From Nematostella vectensis (Eukaryota; Cnidaria; Anthozoa; Actiniaria; Edwardsiidae), in NCBI RefSeq assembly GCF_932526225.1, contig NC_064043.1, positions 2,563,501 through 2,627,500 of the forward strand: a DNA stretch of 64,000 nt, in the 5' to 3' direction. Positions 45,976 to 55,700 of the stretch are shown here, one piece after another. How positions within the stretch are numbered: the first letter of the stretch is position 1; each line of letters begins with the position of its first letter. Position numbers and translations under genes: made by a program. Under the pieces are notes generated by a model, which saw only the letters and a program-made list of their open reading frames with translations, did not search any database and was not told where the DNA came from.

Positions 45976-46588
45976 CTACTCTAAAGTCGTCATGGCAGGC
46001 TCGCCAGTGTGCGTTTGCGGGCAAACCACTGGTGAGTCCGCGACTGCTACCCCGTGTTGACACCGCGTGTCAGCGCTTGCCGTTCCGGCGGTGTTCACAT
46101 GACGTGCTACGTGTAACGCCCCGACGGCTAAAGCCATCAAACGACCGCAGCGTAGAGACAGGCTTCCGCACAATGTGCGGAGCCCGTTGTTGATGATGTA
46201 GTCGGACACTAGATCATTGTGGAGATCGACCACACTGTCTATCGGCAGCGCCATGCCTACTAGCTTGGTCGTAAGCTTCAGAAAGCTGTCTGCCAGGGCG
46301 TCTGTAGTCCGGCTGGCTAGAGCGGTCTCGTATCGCTTCTCGTACTTCCTCACCTCCTCGGCGCTCATGCGTTTGACGTCGTCGTGAGACAGGGCCTTGC
46401 CTACCATTTCTCTCGACTTCCCCGAGGCTACGAGAATCGCGAGTTTCTCCCTCGCGTCTGCTATCCCAGTTTGCTCACCTCCGGTTGCCGTTCCGGCAGG
46501 ATGCGTCGAGCAGTCCAACGACTCGACGGCCGGGAGGCCTGCGGCGCCCCCCCTCAAGAAGACTCTCAAAGTATTCGTCGCTCATCAT
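45976..46588 (-). pseudogene. Unassigned helical element protein, G-run frameshift near start
   Basis: The likely ATG is at 46588-46586, followed by MSDEYFESLL. A run of seven Gs near 46,553 then shifts the frame into the long open stretch. That stretch has AREKLAILVASGKSREMVGK, an amphipathic helix (MSAEEVRKYEKRYET), LPIDSVVDLHNDLVSDYI and LCGSLSLRCGRLMALAVGA, which may touch membrane. A TATA-like ATATATATG lies just upstream (46,603-46,615). Two copies of the GCCGTTCCGGC hairpin repeat fall inside the frame. The family is unknown. Confidence 0.5.
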
Positions 46589-46640
46589 GCCGTGGCTAAG
46601 GTGCATATATATATGTATACGTTATGCCCTAGGGCGGTGG

Positions 46641-47237
46641 TTACCGTTCAACTAGGGCGATGGTATAAGGGTGACGCAAGCAAAACTCTAACTTCGGGAA
46701 CTTTTTCGTCTTGAGGGCCTTCATGTACTCTTTCATCTTCTCTTCTGAGAGCTCCGCGCCGTAGTCATGCAGGATAGCTTTCATGTCCGCCTTGCTCGGG
46801 GTATAGAAGACCACCAGGGCCGCGATGTTCTCGCGGAACGGCTTCGTGATGCTGGTGAGCTGCTGCGTGATCACCCACACGCTAATACCCACGTGGCGCG
46901 CGCTGAACGCCAAGTTGACGAGCTGGTCAGAGCGCCTCTTTACGTCTTTCGAGGCCGCACAGTCGTCTAGTATGATCAGCGTATTAGTGCCTTCGAAGAG
47001 AGCAAACCTCAGCAGTATGTCGATCTGACCCGCCTCAGGTGCGATGACAAACAGACGATTGTCGCCCTCGCCGAAGCCGTCGTATGTTTTGTTGTAGACA
47101 AAGGTAGGGCACACGAGTAGGATGTAGTCAAACTTCCCCCGGAAAGGGCCGCGCAGCCGGTCCACTACGAATTGGGTCTTCCCGCATGACGTCGGGCCCA
47201 CGATGAGAGCGTTAAATGGGATGTTTTTCGGGTCCAT
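46641..47237 (-). CDS. A32-type (FtsK/HerA-like) genome packaging ATPase
   Basis: An intact 198-residue frame begins MDPKNIPFNALIVGPTSCGKT. The Walker A GPTSCGKT is at residues 14-21. Walker B LIILDDC is at 87-93. A sensor-like segment SVWVITQQLTSI (119-130) follows, then FRENIAALVVFY. Length and motif order match the compact packaging ATPases of Polinton-like viruses and poxvirus A32 relatives, which pump DNA into preformed capsids. It is one of the few intact genes in the element. It lies between the capsid candidate and the 46.0-46.6 kb gene, all on the minus strand. Confidence 0.88.
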   Translation of the reverse strand: MDPKNIPFNALIVGPTSCGKTQFVVDRLRGPFRGKFDYILLVCPTFVYNKTYDGFGEGDNRLFVIAPEAGQIDILLRFALFEGTNTLIILDDCAASKDVKRRSDQLVNLAFSARHVGISVWVITQQLTSITKPFRENIAALVVFYTPSKADMKAILHDYGAELSEEKMKEYMKALKTKKFPKLEFCLRHPYTIALVER

Positions 47238-47295
47238 ACAGCGCTGCGCCGGGAAAGCAAGCGCTTTGCGCAGAAACGCGTTTCGGTGTCTGTGC

Positions 47296-48517
47296 TCAGT
47301 ATTGTATGGACTCTAGCTGTCCGTTCATAAGGTTCATTTGGGCGTCGGCCACCACAAACACGTGACAGTTTACGGTACCCTGGCCGCTTGCCGTGCCTTT
47401 TATCTCGAGATGCACACCGTCGCGGGTATTGACCAATCGGAGACCGCCCCCATGGATAGCACTGTCGTCCGTCGTTCGAAGGTCGATCCACAGAGCAAAC
47501 TTGTTATCGCCATAGAACGACTCGGGGCTGACTGCCGGGGCGGCAGGCGCTCCGCTGTGCCCCCCCCCCCCCCCCCGGGGAGGGGCGGACGAACCGCCTT
47601 TTCGCCTCCCTCCAGAAATCCGTGGGGCGCAGTCCCTGGCTGAAGACCTTGTTTGGCATGCCGTCGATTGTAACGCGAACGCTCTGGATGTCGGGTTACA
47701 CGAACTTCTCAGAGTCGCGAGCCCCTGCTGTGTATGGCTCCACAAAGAGGAGCAACAGACCACTCATAAACCTTCCCGGCAGGTTGACACTCTCGTTGAT
47801 TATGCTGTCCGTCCCTTTGCTAATCACGAAGGTCTTGTGAAGGTTCACTTGCTCGTAGAAGAACGTTGTGCCGTTGTGGTAGGCGGCGGCTGCAGACCGG
47901 GCGAGGTTGTCGTCCCTCAGGCTTTCGTATTCCAGCTCTAGATTTTTGATGCCATAGGATAATTTGGTAGCATCGCTTCCGACTACTACCTGGTTAACCG
48001 TTGCGAGCGTTATCTCGAAGAGCAGCGCCTCGGAGAGCGCCCTTGGGTACAGTACGCCGTGGTCCGTCAGCAGAGAATGGTCTAGCGGGATGGTGTATTT
48101 CGCCCCGTGGGCGGCGTTTAGAGCGTTCTCCTTGGCGTTACTAGTCGCTTTATCGCCAGCCTTTGAGCGAAGCTTGCGCATGTTTTCTGACTGTATGCCC
48201 TGCTCCAGGCGGTCCTCTCTCTCGACCTTGGACAGGTAAAGCTCCTCATACGTCTTAAAGACATCGTATCGGTTGGTGTCCTGGAGCGTTTCTCCTGCAA
48301 ACGTGATTTTCAGGCGGCTCACGAGATTTCGGCCGACGTTGTTCACGACGGTATTATTTGCTTGGCCTGAGATGGAGAGATCGAAACCGACCCTCAAGGA
48401 GCCAGGCACGAGCGTGACGCCTTCCGATAGCTTTGGGGCCGCCACATATAGCGTCTCGCCTGGGGAAGCCGTCGACGGGTTGAGAGTGACCCGGTGAACA
48501 GTTCTCTCGGCTTTCAA
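47296..48517 (-). pseudogene. Candidate major capsid protein of the element, broken
   Basis: About 400 codons, minus strand, directly upstream of the packaging ATPase. The sequence is beta-rich with segments such as LNPSTASPGETLYVAAP, VPGSLRVGFDLS, RNLVSRLKITFAGETLQDT and YDVFKTYEELYLSKVERED. The C-terminal part (47,530-47,296) has DNKFALWIDLRTTDD and HVFVVADAQMNL. Size, position beside the ATPase and beta-rich pattern suggest a double jelly-roll capsid protein, but this is inference. Breaks: an in-frame TAA at about 47,696-47,698, and a frameshift at the C/G homopolymer at about 47,562-47,580. There is also no in-frame ATG ahead of the first conserved segment. Confidence 0.55.
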
Positions 48518-48647
48518 CCCCAGAGGAGTTCTGGGTGTTCGTTGGGGGTCAAGTTTATCTTGACATTCCTAGTAGTACGTCACGCGACTATGGTGCGGAC
48601 TGTTAGACATGTCTAATATAGCGTAGCATGCGCTATGCTCACGCATC
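48518..48647. promoter_or_regulatory. Divergent promoter region inside the element
   Basis: About 130 bases separate the minus-strand capsid candidate and the plus-strand membrane gene. It contains TCTAATATAGCG and the partial palindrome AGCATGCGCTATGCT (48,626-48,640). It is the only spacer available to start transcription in both directions here. Confidence 0.4.
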
Positions 48648-49586
48648 ATGGGTGATGTTGACGTTGACATTGACGATTTTTTGCCGGGTGCGTCCGCCGA
48701 TCGCGGAGCGGGGGACGACGAGACGACGCCCCTTATCCCGTTTGACCCCGACGATGGGGAGTCGATCCCAATGACGAACACGTAATCGCGGGGGGGCCGG
48801 ACGCAGACGACCACTAAAACCTCGTTCACCACAGAGGGTGCAGCGGCAAGACTCGGTCTCCAGTCCCTCAGGGAGAAATACCCAGACCTTAACGAGAATC
48901 TGATACGGTTCCAGTCAGACCGGAGGGGAAAGACGCTAATACGACTTCGTAACCTCGACAAAGAAGGTTGGGCTAAACCAAGATAGCTGTTCAATGAGAA
49001 CGGGGGCGTTCGACAGGACGTTGCAAAGCTGAAAGGCTTCAAGCTGGCGATGGGGTCTGTGGCAGAGATAGACGCGGTCCAGGAGAACACAGAACGAGTC
49101 CAAGAGCTGCAAGGGGTGGTAACCACAGACAGGGAGACCATCGACGACCCTAACAAGTCGGAGAGTCGCCGCCAAGAGGTCCGTGAGCGCAACGAGGAGA
49201 GGCTATCCGAGATCGACGAACTAGAACGCGAAAACCGAGAGCTCGAGAACCGAAAGCCGCTCAGAGAGCGCATCAAAGCCATCTTCAAAAAGTACGGCTT
49301 TACCGTCACCGCTATCGGGTTGGCCGTAGCGACGACGATCGCGGCCATTGTGACGTCGCTCGGCAGGTCGCTCTCCTCCGTGGCCAGAGGGGTTGGTAAC
49401 GGGCTTAAGGCTATCGGGAAAAAGCTAGGCGAGCTTCTCCCTGGGCTAGTAGGCAGCATCGCGAACTTCGTGTTTAAGGCTGCAGGGGAAGCGGTGAAAT
49501 TCCTTGGCGAAAATGCGTGGCTGCTCATTCTAGCCGTAGCCGCGTTCTTGGTTCGTCGAATGCAAAGCAATCATCGGAACAAGTAA
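48648..49586 (+). pseudogene. Coiled-coil/membrane protein of the element with two in-frame stops
   Basis: One frame from ATG 48648 to 49586 (312 codons) is interrupted only by TAA at 48783 and TAG at 48984; no frameshift is needed. The N-terminus is acidic (DVDVDIDDFLPG). The middle holds a helical segment (LGLQSLREKYPDL) and a charged coiled coil (residues about 155-210; ERNEERLSEIDELEREN). The C-terminus has FKKYGFTVTAIGLAVATTIAAIV, a Gly/Lys amphipathic repeat (GNGLKAIGKKLGELLPGLVG), and a final membrane segment AWLLILAVAAFLV. This layout could suit a membrane-active or internal virion protein. The uninterrupted frame across both stops shows it was one gene. Confidence 0.65.
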
Positions 49587-49732
49587 TACGCCGCGGCCAC
49601 CGCGAGTGCCGACAACCCCGCCTTGAGGGCGGTGTGGTCACTCTTTTCGCCCGGTCCGGGTGCGCTTGCCGTCCCGGCGGCGGTCATGCTATGCGCAGCA
49701 TGCATACGTGAAGAAGGGGCTGGCGCTGCGCC

Positions 49733-50569
49733 CTATGGGTGCGCTTTCGCAGGTGCTAAAGCCTTGCTTCGCCGCCGGAACGGCACGCGGTCGATCCTCG
49801 GATCAGTCACGTGTTGCACCCTAGGATGCCCACCGGCCATGTTATGAGCACCGACTGGCTTTGTCTCGGCCATGGCCGGCCCACCTGCCCCCGCGATAGA
49901 GGAACAGACGTTTACCTGCGCGCCAAGCACTGTGTAGACGAACGCCTCGACCGAGCGATCGAGTCTTCCTAGCCCTGCTTTTGTCAGCCCCTCACCTTTG
50001 GGAGGCGCAAACCAGCTATGTTGCACGCCCCCGTGGTCGTCGTTGCGTATGAAACCCACCTGCTTCCCACTATTGTACGTCCCACCTTCGTCGCTAAACA
50101 GATTGAGGTGGCTCGGGTACTCGTCCGCCGCCGTGTCGTAGCCACGGATCACGTGCACGTTGCGATACCCCTCCCCCGGGTAGAACACAAACACACCGCC
50201 TAGCCCGTAGTTCCGCCCGCCTTTCCACCGGAAGTCCGGCTTACGCGGCAAACCGAACTCTATACATAGACGCTCGGAAGCGGCCTTCTTGTAGGGGTTA
50301 CCTTTTTGCGTGAACGGGCTGTCGCCAGGCAGGGGGGCGCCGAGCTCGTAGAGTATCCTCCGCGTGGTAAAGTAGACGTAAAACCTTAGAAATCCCCTGA
50401 TGACAGAGGGGAGCGTGGCGAAAGCGGGGTCGGTTAGGGACACCCCGCATCCGGCGGTTGCGCACCAGACCGCAAAGTTGAGTTGCTGTGGCCAGTACCC
50501 ATAGGAAGGCTCCGATAGCCACCGGCGAGACTCCTTGGCGGACTTGTGCGTGACTACTGTCTCTTGAAT
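49733..50569 (-). pseudogene. Unassigned element protein, about 275 residues, start codon lost
   Basis: The frame is open from about 50,585 down to 49733. It encodes KESRRWLSEPSYGYWPQQLN, a Cys pair, then SLTDPAF, IRGFLRFYVYFTTRRIL, a Trp/Gly-rich region (FRWKGGRNYGLGGVFVFYPG) and HGGVQHSWFAPPKGEG. No ATG lies ahead of the conserved start; an ATT at 50569-50567 occupies the likely position. After GAGGPAM the C-terminal tail is low-complexity and overlaps a GCCGGAACGGC hairpin, so it may be non-native. The aromatic, structured look suggests a conserved virion or enzymatic protein; no family is recognised. Confidence 0.5.
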
Positions 50570-50850
50570 ATGTCTCGGACCCTAGTCGTGAATGATTTGT
50601 CCTCAGCCACGTGTATCTCCAGCTGCGTGATTAGTGGGGTGATGTCTGAGGCCGTGCTCTCCACGGGGGTCGCGGGCACGGCGTAGAGCAGCTTTTGCGC
50701 GAGGGTCAGAGACCCAGGGAAACCGGGTTTTGCGCGTTTGATATGTTCGGCTATAGAGGCTCCCGCCGCAGTTGCCGCCTTCTTCGTCTTTTCCACCTCC
50801 CTTCGGGGAATCGCCTCCTCGTTCAGCATCCGCCAGCCTTCCCAATCCAT
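50554..50850 (-). CDS. Small helical element protein, 98 residues
   Basis: An intact frame begins MDWEGWRMLNEEAIPRREVEK and ends FTTRVRDIFKRQ. It is mostly helical and basic at the ends. Its 3' end overlaps the start of the next minus-strand gene by about 15 bases, indicating a linked pair. It is divergent from the plus-strand gene beginning at 50893, with 42 bases between the ATGs. No domain is recognised. Confidence 0.55.
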   Translation of the reverse strand: MDWEGWRMLNEEAIPRREVEKTKKAATAAGASIAEHIKRAKPGFPGSLTLAQKLLYAVPATPVESTASDITPLITQLEIHVAEDKSFTTRVRDIFKRQ

Positions 50851-50892
50851 GCTTAGTCCTGTTAAACACGAAGGCGGGCTGTGTTCAACACA

Positions 50893-51572
50893 ATGGTGGT
50901 CCTACATACTGTGCTCACCAAAGGCGAACAGACGCTCTTCTTCGAGCGGCCGATAAGGCGCCCACGCTTCGTGGCGCTCCGGCAGTGCTCGCTGTTTAAC
51001 AGCTGGTATAATCTCGAGCGGGAGCATCAGATAATGACTATAGCCGCCCTCCCGCCCATCGCTATACTCTGCCAGCCGGGCACCACACGGCCGAGTCCAT
51101 CGTGGAAACGATCAACCGCGCTGAAAGCGAGATTCTGACCGCGGAACTGGATCCCCTCACCGGGAAGATCGCGCTCATGTCCAATGGCGTTGCATTCCTG
51201 AATGCCGAGCTTTGCGCACTATTTGGCCTAGAGGCTAAAGACGATCAGTTGGGGGAGCTGGGCCTCGCACTGCCCTTGGGGGGGCCCCCACTTAAGGTTG
51301 CTTTGCCGAAAATAGAGGCCCTCTACATCTGCTGCGATATCGTAGACCGCACGCAATGCCTCTCCTTAGGCGAGTCTTCAAACGTTCTCGCTTGCCTAGA
51401 AACCCGCGGGAGGCCGCACGAGAAAGTCGTCTATGGACCCGACATCCCCGTTTGTGCCACAGCATCTTCCTCTGAGTTTGTCTCGAGTATCCAAATATGG
51501 ATCAGGGATGACAGCGGTAGACGGGTGGACTTTAAGGGCAAGCCTGTTCGCCTTGTATTAGAGCTAACCTAG
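50893..51572 (+). pseudogene. Unassigned beta-rich element protein, one frameshift
   Basis: ATG 50893 opens MVVLHTVLTKGEQTLFFERP. The frame shifts near 51,075, and the downstream frame continues to 51572 with ESEILTAELDPLTGKIALMS, FLNAELCALFGL and a beta-rich C-terminus (IQIWIRDDSGRRVDFKG, PVRLVLEL). Combined length is about 225 residues. The C-terminus resembles a small jelly-roll or immunoglobulin-like strand pattern, so a minor capsid (penton-like) role is possible by size and position only. Confidence 0.45.
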
Positions 51573-51588
51573 GTCCGACATAACAAGC

Positions 51589-52259
51589 ATGGCAAACAGC
51601 GACGTTAGCAGTGGTGCCATATACCCCTCGCTTCCCAGTGTTTGCCCCCCGAAGGGTACGCACATGACGCCTGCCGTTTCGGCAAGCATCGGCGGCGACG
51701 TGCAAAGCTTCCGACTCCAGAAAATATGTGACACTCAGGCGGTTCTAGACAACGAGATAACGCATCATCGACAGGTGCGGAAGAAGTATAAGCGCGCCTT
51801 TGCCGTTACCCATGCTGTGTCTGTGGAATCCGGCATCGCTGCAGGGGCGCTTTCCAGCGCCGGGGTGGGGTCTCTTTGAGTGGGATAGGGGTTCTGATCG
51901 GCGGTCCGCTGGCAGGGGTCGCTGGGCTGGTCGGTGTCGCGGGCGCGGGGGTAGTCTCTAGGGGTCTTACGAGCAAGGTGGCTAAACACGAAGACACGAT
52001 GGTTTTAGCGGAGAGTAAGAAAAACTCGATCAGCGAGCTGGTCTCTAAGGCTCTGCAAGACGGGCATATCTCAGACGAAGAGTTTCGGCTAATACTTCGG
52101 GAACAAGAGAGATACTACGCGCTCAAGGCCGCTATCAGGCACGGCCTCGCATCGTCTGAGAAAAAAAGCAGGAAAGGGCCCTCCCTGGAAACACGCGAAA
52201 AGATGAAAAAGAGACTGCGAGAAATTCGCGAGGAGTTCGGGAGCGAGGTGTTCGAGTAA
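51589..52259 (+). pseudogene. Glycine-rich membrane/helical element protein, one frameshift
   Basis: ATG 51589 opens MANSDVSSGAIYPSLPSVCP. After VRKKYKRAFAVTHAVSVESG a Gly/Ala hydrophobic region begins. The frame shifts near 51,870, and the second frame carries GIGVLIGGPLAGVAGLVGVA, then a helical region (SKKNSISELVSKALQDGHIS, FRLILREQERYYALKAAI) and a basic end. Total about 222 residues. A membrane hairpin followed by a charged helix suggests an internal or membrane-associated protein. It lies 16 bases after the preceding gene and in the same direction. Confidence 0.5.
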
Positions 52260-52351
52260 AGCTCAGGTTTAAACGCCACGCCAGCGGCTTTAAATTTACG
52301 GCCGAAAAACGGTCATTCCGCGCTCCGTAGCGTGGCGGCCCAACCCAATGC

Positions 52352-52393
52352 TATGCACATGTGTATATATACGTACGTACGCACATGTGCATA
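52352..52393. repeat. 12-bp perfect inverted repeat near the right end of the element
   Basis: TATGCACATGTG (52352-52363) and its exact reverse complement (52382-52393) flank an AT/CG-alternating spacer TATATATACGTACGTACG. It lies about 90 bases after the last element gene. Confidence 0.85.
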
Positions 52394-52515
52394 TACTACA
52401 GGAAAGACGGGGGTCTAATTGCAAGGTTCCCACTCGTTTCTATGCGCGCGCATACATGTGGCCCCAGTCCCGCTGCTGTCGATAGACAGCGGATTAATGA
52501 TTGCTAACCATTGCT

Positions 52516-52628
52516 AATTATTTATCTACGCGAAGTGGTCCCGACGTAGATTAGTAATTGCCAATTATTTATCTACGCGAAGTGGTCCCGACGTAGATTG
52601 ATAATTAGCAATTATCTACGCGGAGCCT
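52516..52628. repeat. 47-bp tandem repeat at the right end of the element
   Basis: Two full units and one partial unit. Each full unit contains AATTATTTATCTACGCGAAG, then TGGTCCCGACGTAGAT. ATCTACG and CGTAGAT within a unit can pair as a stem. This iteron-like arrangement may be an end or origin structure. Confidence 0.85.
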
Positions 52629-52740
52629 TATTTGCATGAGACGGGGCTGGGGGGCTCGGAGGGGCTCGGAGGGGCGCGGCGCGCCTCCCAGCCCGTTCTA
52701 TGAAATGACCCAGCCCCCCCCCCCCCCCCTTTTCGGCGCA

Positions 52741-55700
52741 GGTCCATTAACGTATATGCGCTTAGATTGTTAGCACCTGATTCGAGCTTGGAGGTATGAA
52801 TGAGCTAGTCATTCCTACTCTCTTTACATTCTTTTCAAGCTACACTACACTAATCTGAATCGAATGGACGTGGATTAAAAACACTGGGGACGCAGATACC
52901 ACAATAAGTGACAGTACTTGCCGTACCAGTAAGTGTAAGTTATTAGCTGTGCTTGTCTGTAGATCACGAACTTTTTATTGACTGGTACAACTCAGGCTTT
53001 CCAATCCTACCCCTCCCCCCTACCCCTTCCTTCCTCCCCCGCATCTCCAATAAGCCTAGTGCGCCCGCCACCATAGAACACCCCGGCTCAGCACACCACC
53101 ATAGAACACCCCGGCTCAGCACACCACCATAGAACACCCCGACTCAGCACATACAGCACCCACCACCCTAGAACACCCCGGCTGAGCACATACAGCACCC
53201 ACCACCATACAGCACATACATTGACATCATCTTTTACATTGACAGCTATCCTTTCCTACCCCACCCTTCGCATCAGCATGATACCACCCCCACCCCCCTT
53301 CCGCCTTGACACAACACGCAAGATCATGGAATACCTCGGGCATACAGCACAAATATCGTGTGTATTGACAACGTCTGGTACTGCTCAGCTACGCTTTCCG
53401 ACCACGCGTAACTAATTACTTCTCACATTAGCTTACTTAAGCCGTTCCATGTGGCTTGTTGAGATCTGTTGCACGTAAGTGAAGCGCATTGTCCAGCAGA
53501 CAATGGCATTCACGGTCTTTGCAAAATAGATGGCCTATCACTTAGCTCATTATCCTAATGTTCTGGAACATGCTTTAAAAAATGAGATATCCATACACAC
53601 ACGGTACAATGATATTATTTTTTTTGTTTATGTTAAATAACATATTTGTTCTGTCTATAAATCACTGAGACAAAAGAAAGATCTAAGGAGGCAAATAAGC
53701 GGGTAAGCTCTTTCCGAAGCACTTGAATCCACACGAATACACAAAGTGTAATGACGTTTCGTTTTCGAAGGTACTTCACATGATAATTTATGTAGAATTT
53801 CGCTCCGATGCGAGGGGCCCTCGTGCAGTATTACAGATGTACCCTTGCCTACCGGGGTCCGTGTGAACCAGTGTGCAGTGTGTCGACTTGACCTTGATGA
53901 CTGAACAGCATACGCTGTGATATGCCCAAACTCGACCGCAGTGCATATCATTCCGGTCTCAGTTACAGTTCCCTTTAGTTCCTCTTTTACTATTCCTACG
54001 CGAGGCGGCTCCAGATTGCGGTGGATTTTGCGGTGGAGGTTTTAACCACAATTGTAACTAAATCACCGGCTCAGCAGTAAGTATATACAGGCGTGTTCCC
54101 ATGCCGAGTTTATCATATGATATCAAGATATCTTGTGAATGCTAAACAAAACCAACTGTCCCCCTGAACTCAACGCATTTATGTTATTGGTAACATGCAA
54201 AAGAAGCTTTTAATTACCCAAGCCTCACGGGCTCTCAACCGACCGGTTTGCTCGTCGACTTAGACAAAACAATCTAATTTGAAGTTGAAAGAGATAATAT
54301 TCTGATGTTCTTTCTAGCTGGTGAGTAGCTTTAAATCGAAATGTTACTGCAAAGAAGACCAGTGATACATTTTTTTCCGTATGGGAAAACAGTTGACCAG
54401 GCGGGCTTGGAGCGATTTGCGCTCTCAGGCAAGGCTCTCGCTGATCACAATACACACTTCGTAAACCGAATATCACTTTCACTGGAAGTAAGTAATTTGG
54501 GTTAAAAAGGCTAATTATTTTAGATAACATTTGATAATTGATGACTTGTAAATACATTTTTCTAACGAGTAAAACCGCGATGAATTCTTATTGTGCACAC
54601 ACACCACAAGCTCACAATCGCTCTGGTGCAAAGAGTTCAATTTTTAATGATTTTGTGAAAAACAGATATTTACAGGAGCATGAAGTGCAATATATCCAAT
54701 CTGATCTTGACACTTCGTGAGATAAAATGCAAAAGTTTGCTAACCATCTCGTGGTCGCACCACAAACATACCAAACGCACGTCTGAATTTTTAGCATAAG
54801 GCCACAAGTACGAAACAAATCTAGTGAAGAAATCAGGACAAAGTGCTGCTATAACAGGATTTAGGGGTTTATTTCAAGGAATTAAAGATACCGACGTGGA
54901 TTAAAGCTATATATATGCTGGAAACTGGCCACTGGTCCGACAGGATTTAGCTCTTGTAGCTCCATGAGTTCTCGCCATGATTTAGCCTTCCCACACAGCA
55001 GGAAACTAGAATATAAAAATATCTCTGGCTTGAAAAAACAATTCTGCATGTTTCAACTATGTATCTGTTTCTATTTTCTTTTATCGATAAGCTTATTTGT
55101 GTTACAATTCATGACAAAAATATATTATATTGATACATTTTCCATGAGAAGTTACACGTCGAAGAAAAGCACGCCTGTAAAATAATTATTTCTACACATT
55201 TGACACACATTTGACCTCTTCCAGGTACTAACAAAAGAGAATCTTGGTTGCATGCTGCGTTTTTTTTTTTAACTTTTCTGCAACCAGCTATTCTACCTAC
55301 GTTCTAAATTTGCATACTGTCGACCGCTAAAAAAGGTCACGGTCTTGCTTAGTAGGTCGCATCTCATTTTTTGTACTACTGTTCTCTGTTTCTTTGATAC
55401 GGTAAAACTCTTTTGTCGTTTGGTGTGAATATATTCCCTTTTTTATAACATCATCAAGATTGGCGAAAAAAAACCCACATTCTTGGATTACTCGTTTTCA
55501 GGAATCTTCTCCTGCAAAAGAAATAATTGAAAAGTTAGCTTTTTTGATTTTTTTCTATATTCATAGCCCTGCGGGCATAGATAGGCGACCAATTGCAAAT
55601 AAACCGAAAGACCAGGTTTTCTTTGCACATTTTCACCTAAGTTGTGCTCTAATTTATGCGTCACAGGGCGAAAAACTTCATGAAAGCACAAAGTCATCGA

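Larger units (their letters stand above)
40590..52740. mobile_element. Polinton-like / virus-like integrated DNA element, decayed
   Basis: A GC-rich block of about 12 kb unlike the AT-rich flanks. It contains a polymerase/helicase-like frame, a DDE integrase, an A32-type packaging ATPase, a candidate capsid gene and several small membrane proteins. Genes are tightly packed without introns and arranged in opposed blocks: + 40.8-43.6, - 48.5-43.6, + 48.65-49.6, - 50.85-49.7, + 50.9-52.3 kb. Integrase, packaging ATPase and capsid together point to the Polinton/adintovirus/PLV assemblage. Many genes are broken. I could not find long terminal inverted repeats or a target duplication, so the boundaries are approximate. 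Confidence 0.82.

Noticed and set aside
47562-47580. Treating all capsid-candidate breaks as sequencing errors
   Set aside because: The C/G run may be an error, but the TAA near 47,698 is a clean in-frame stop, so at least some damage is likely real.
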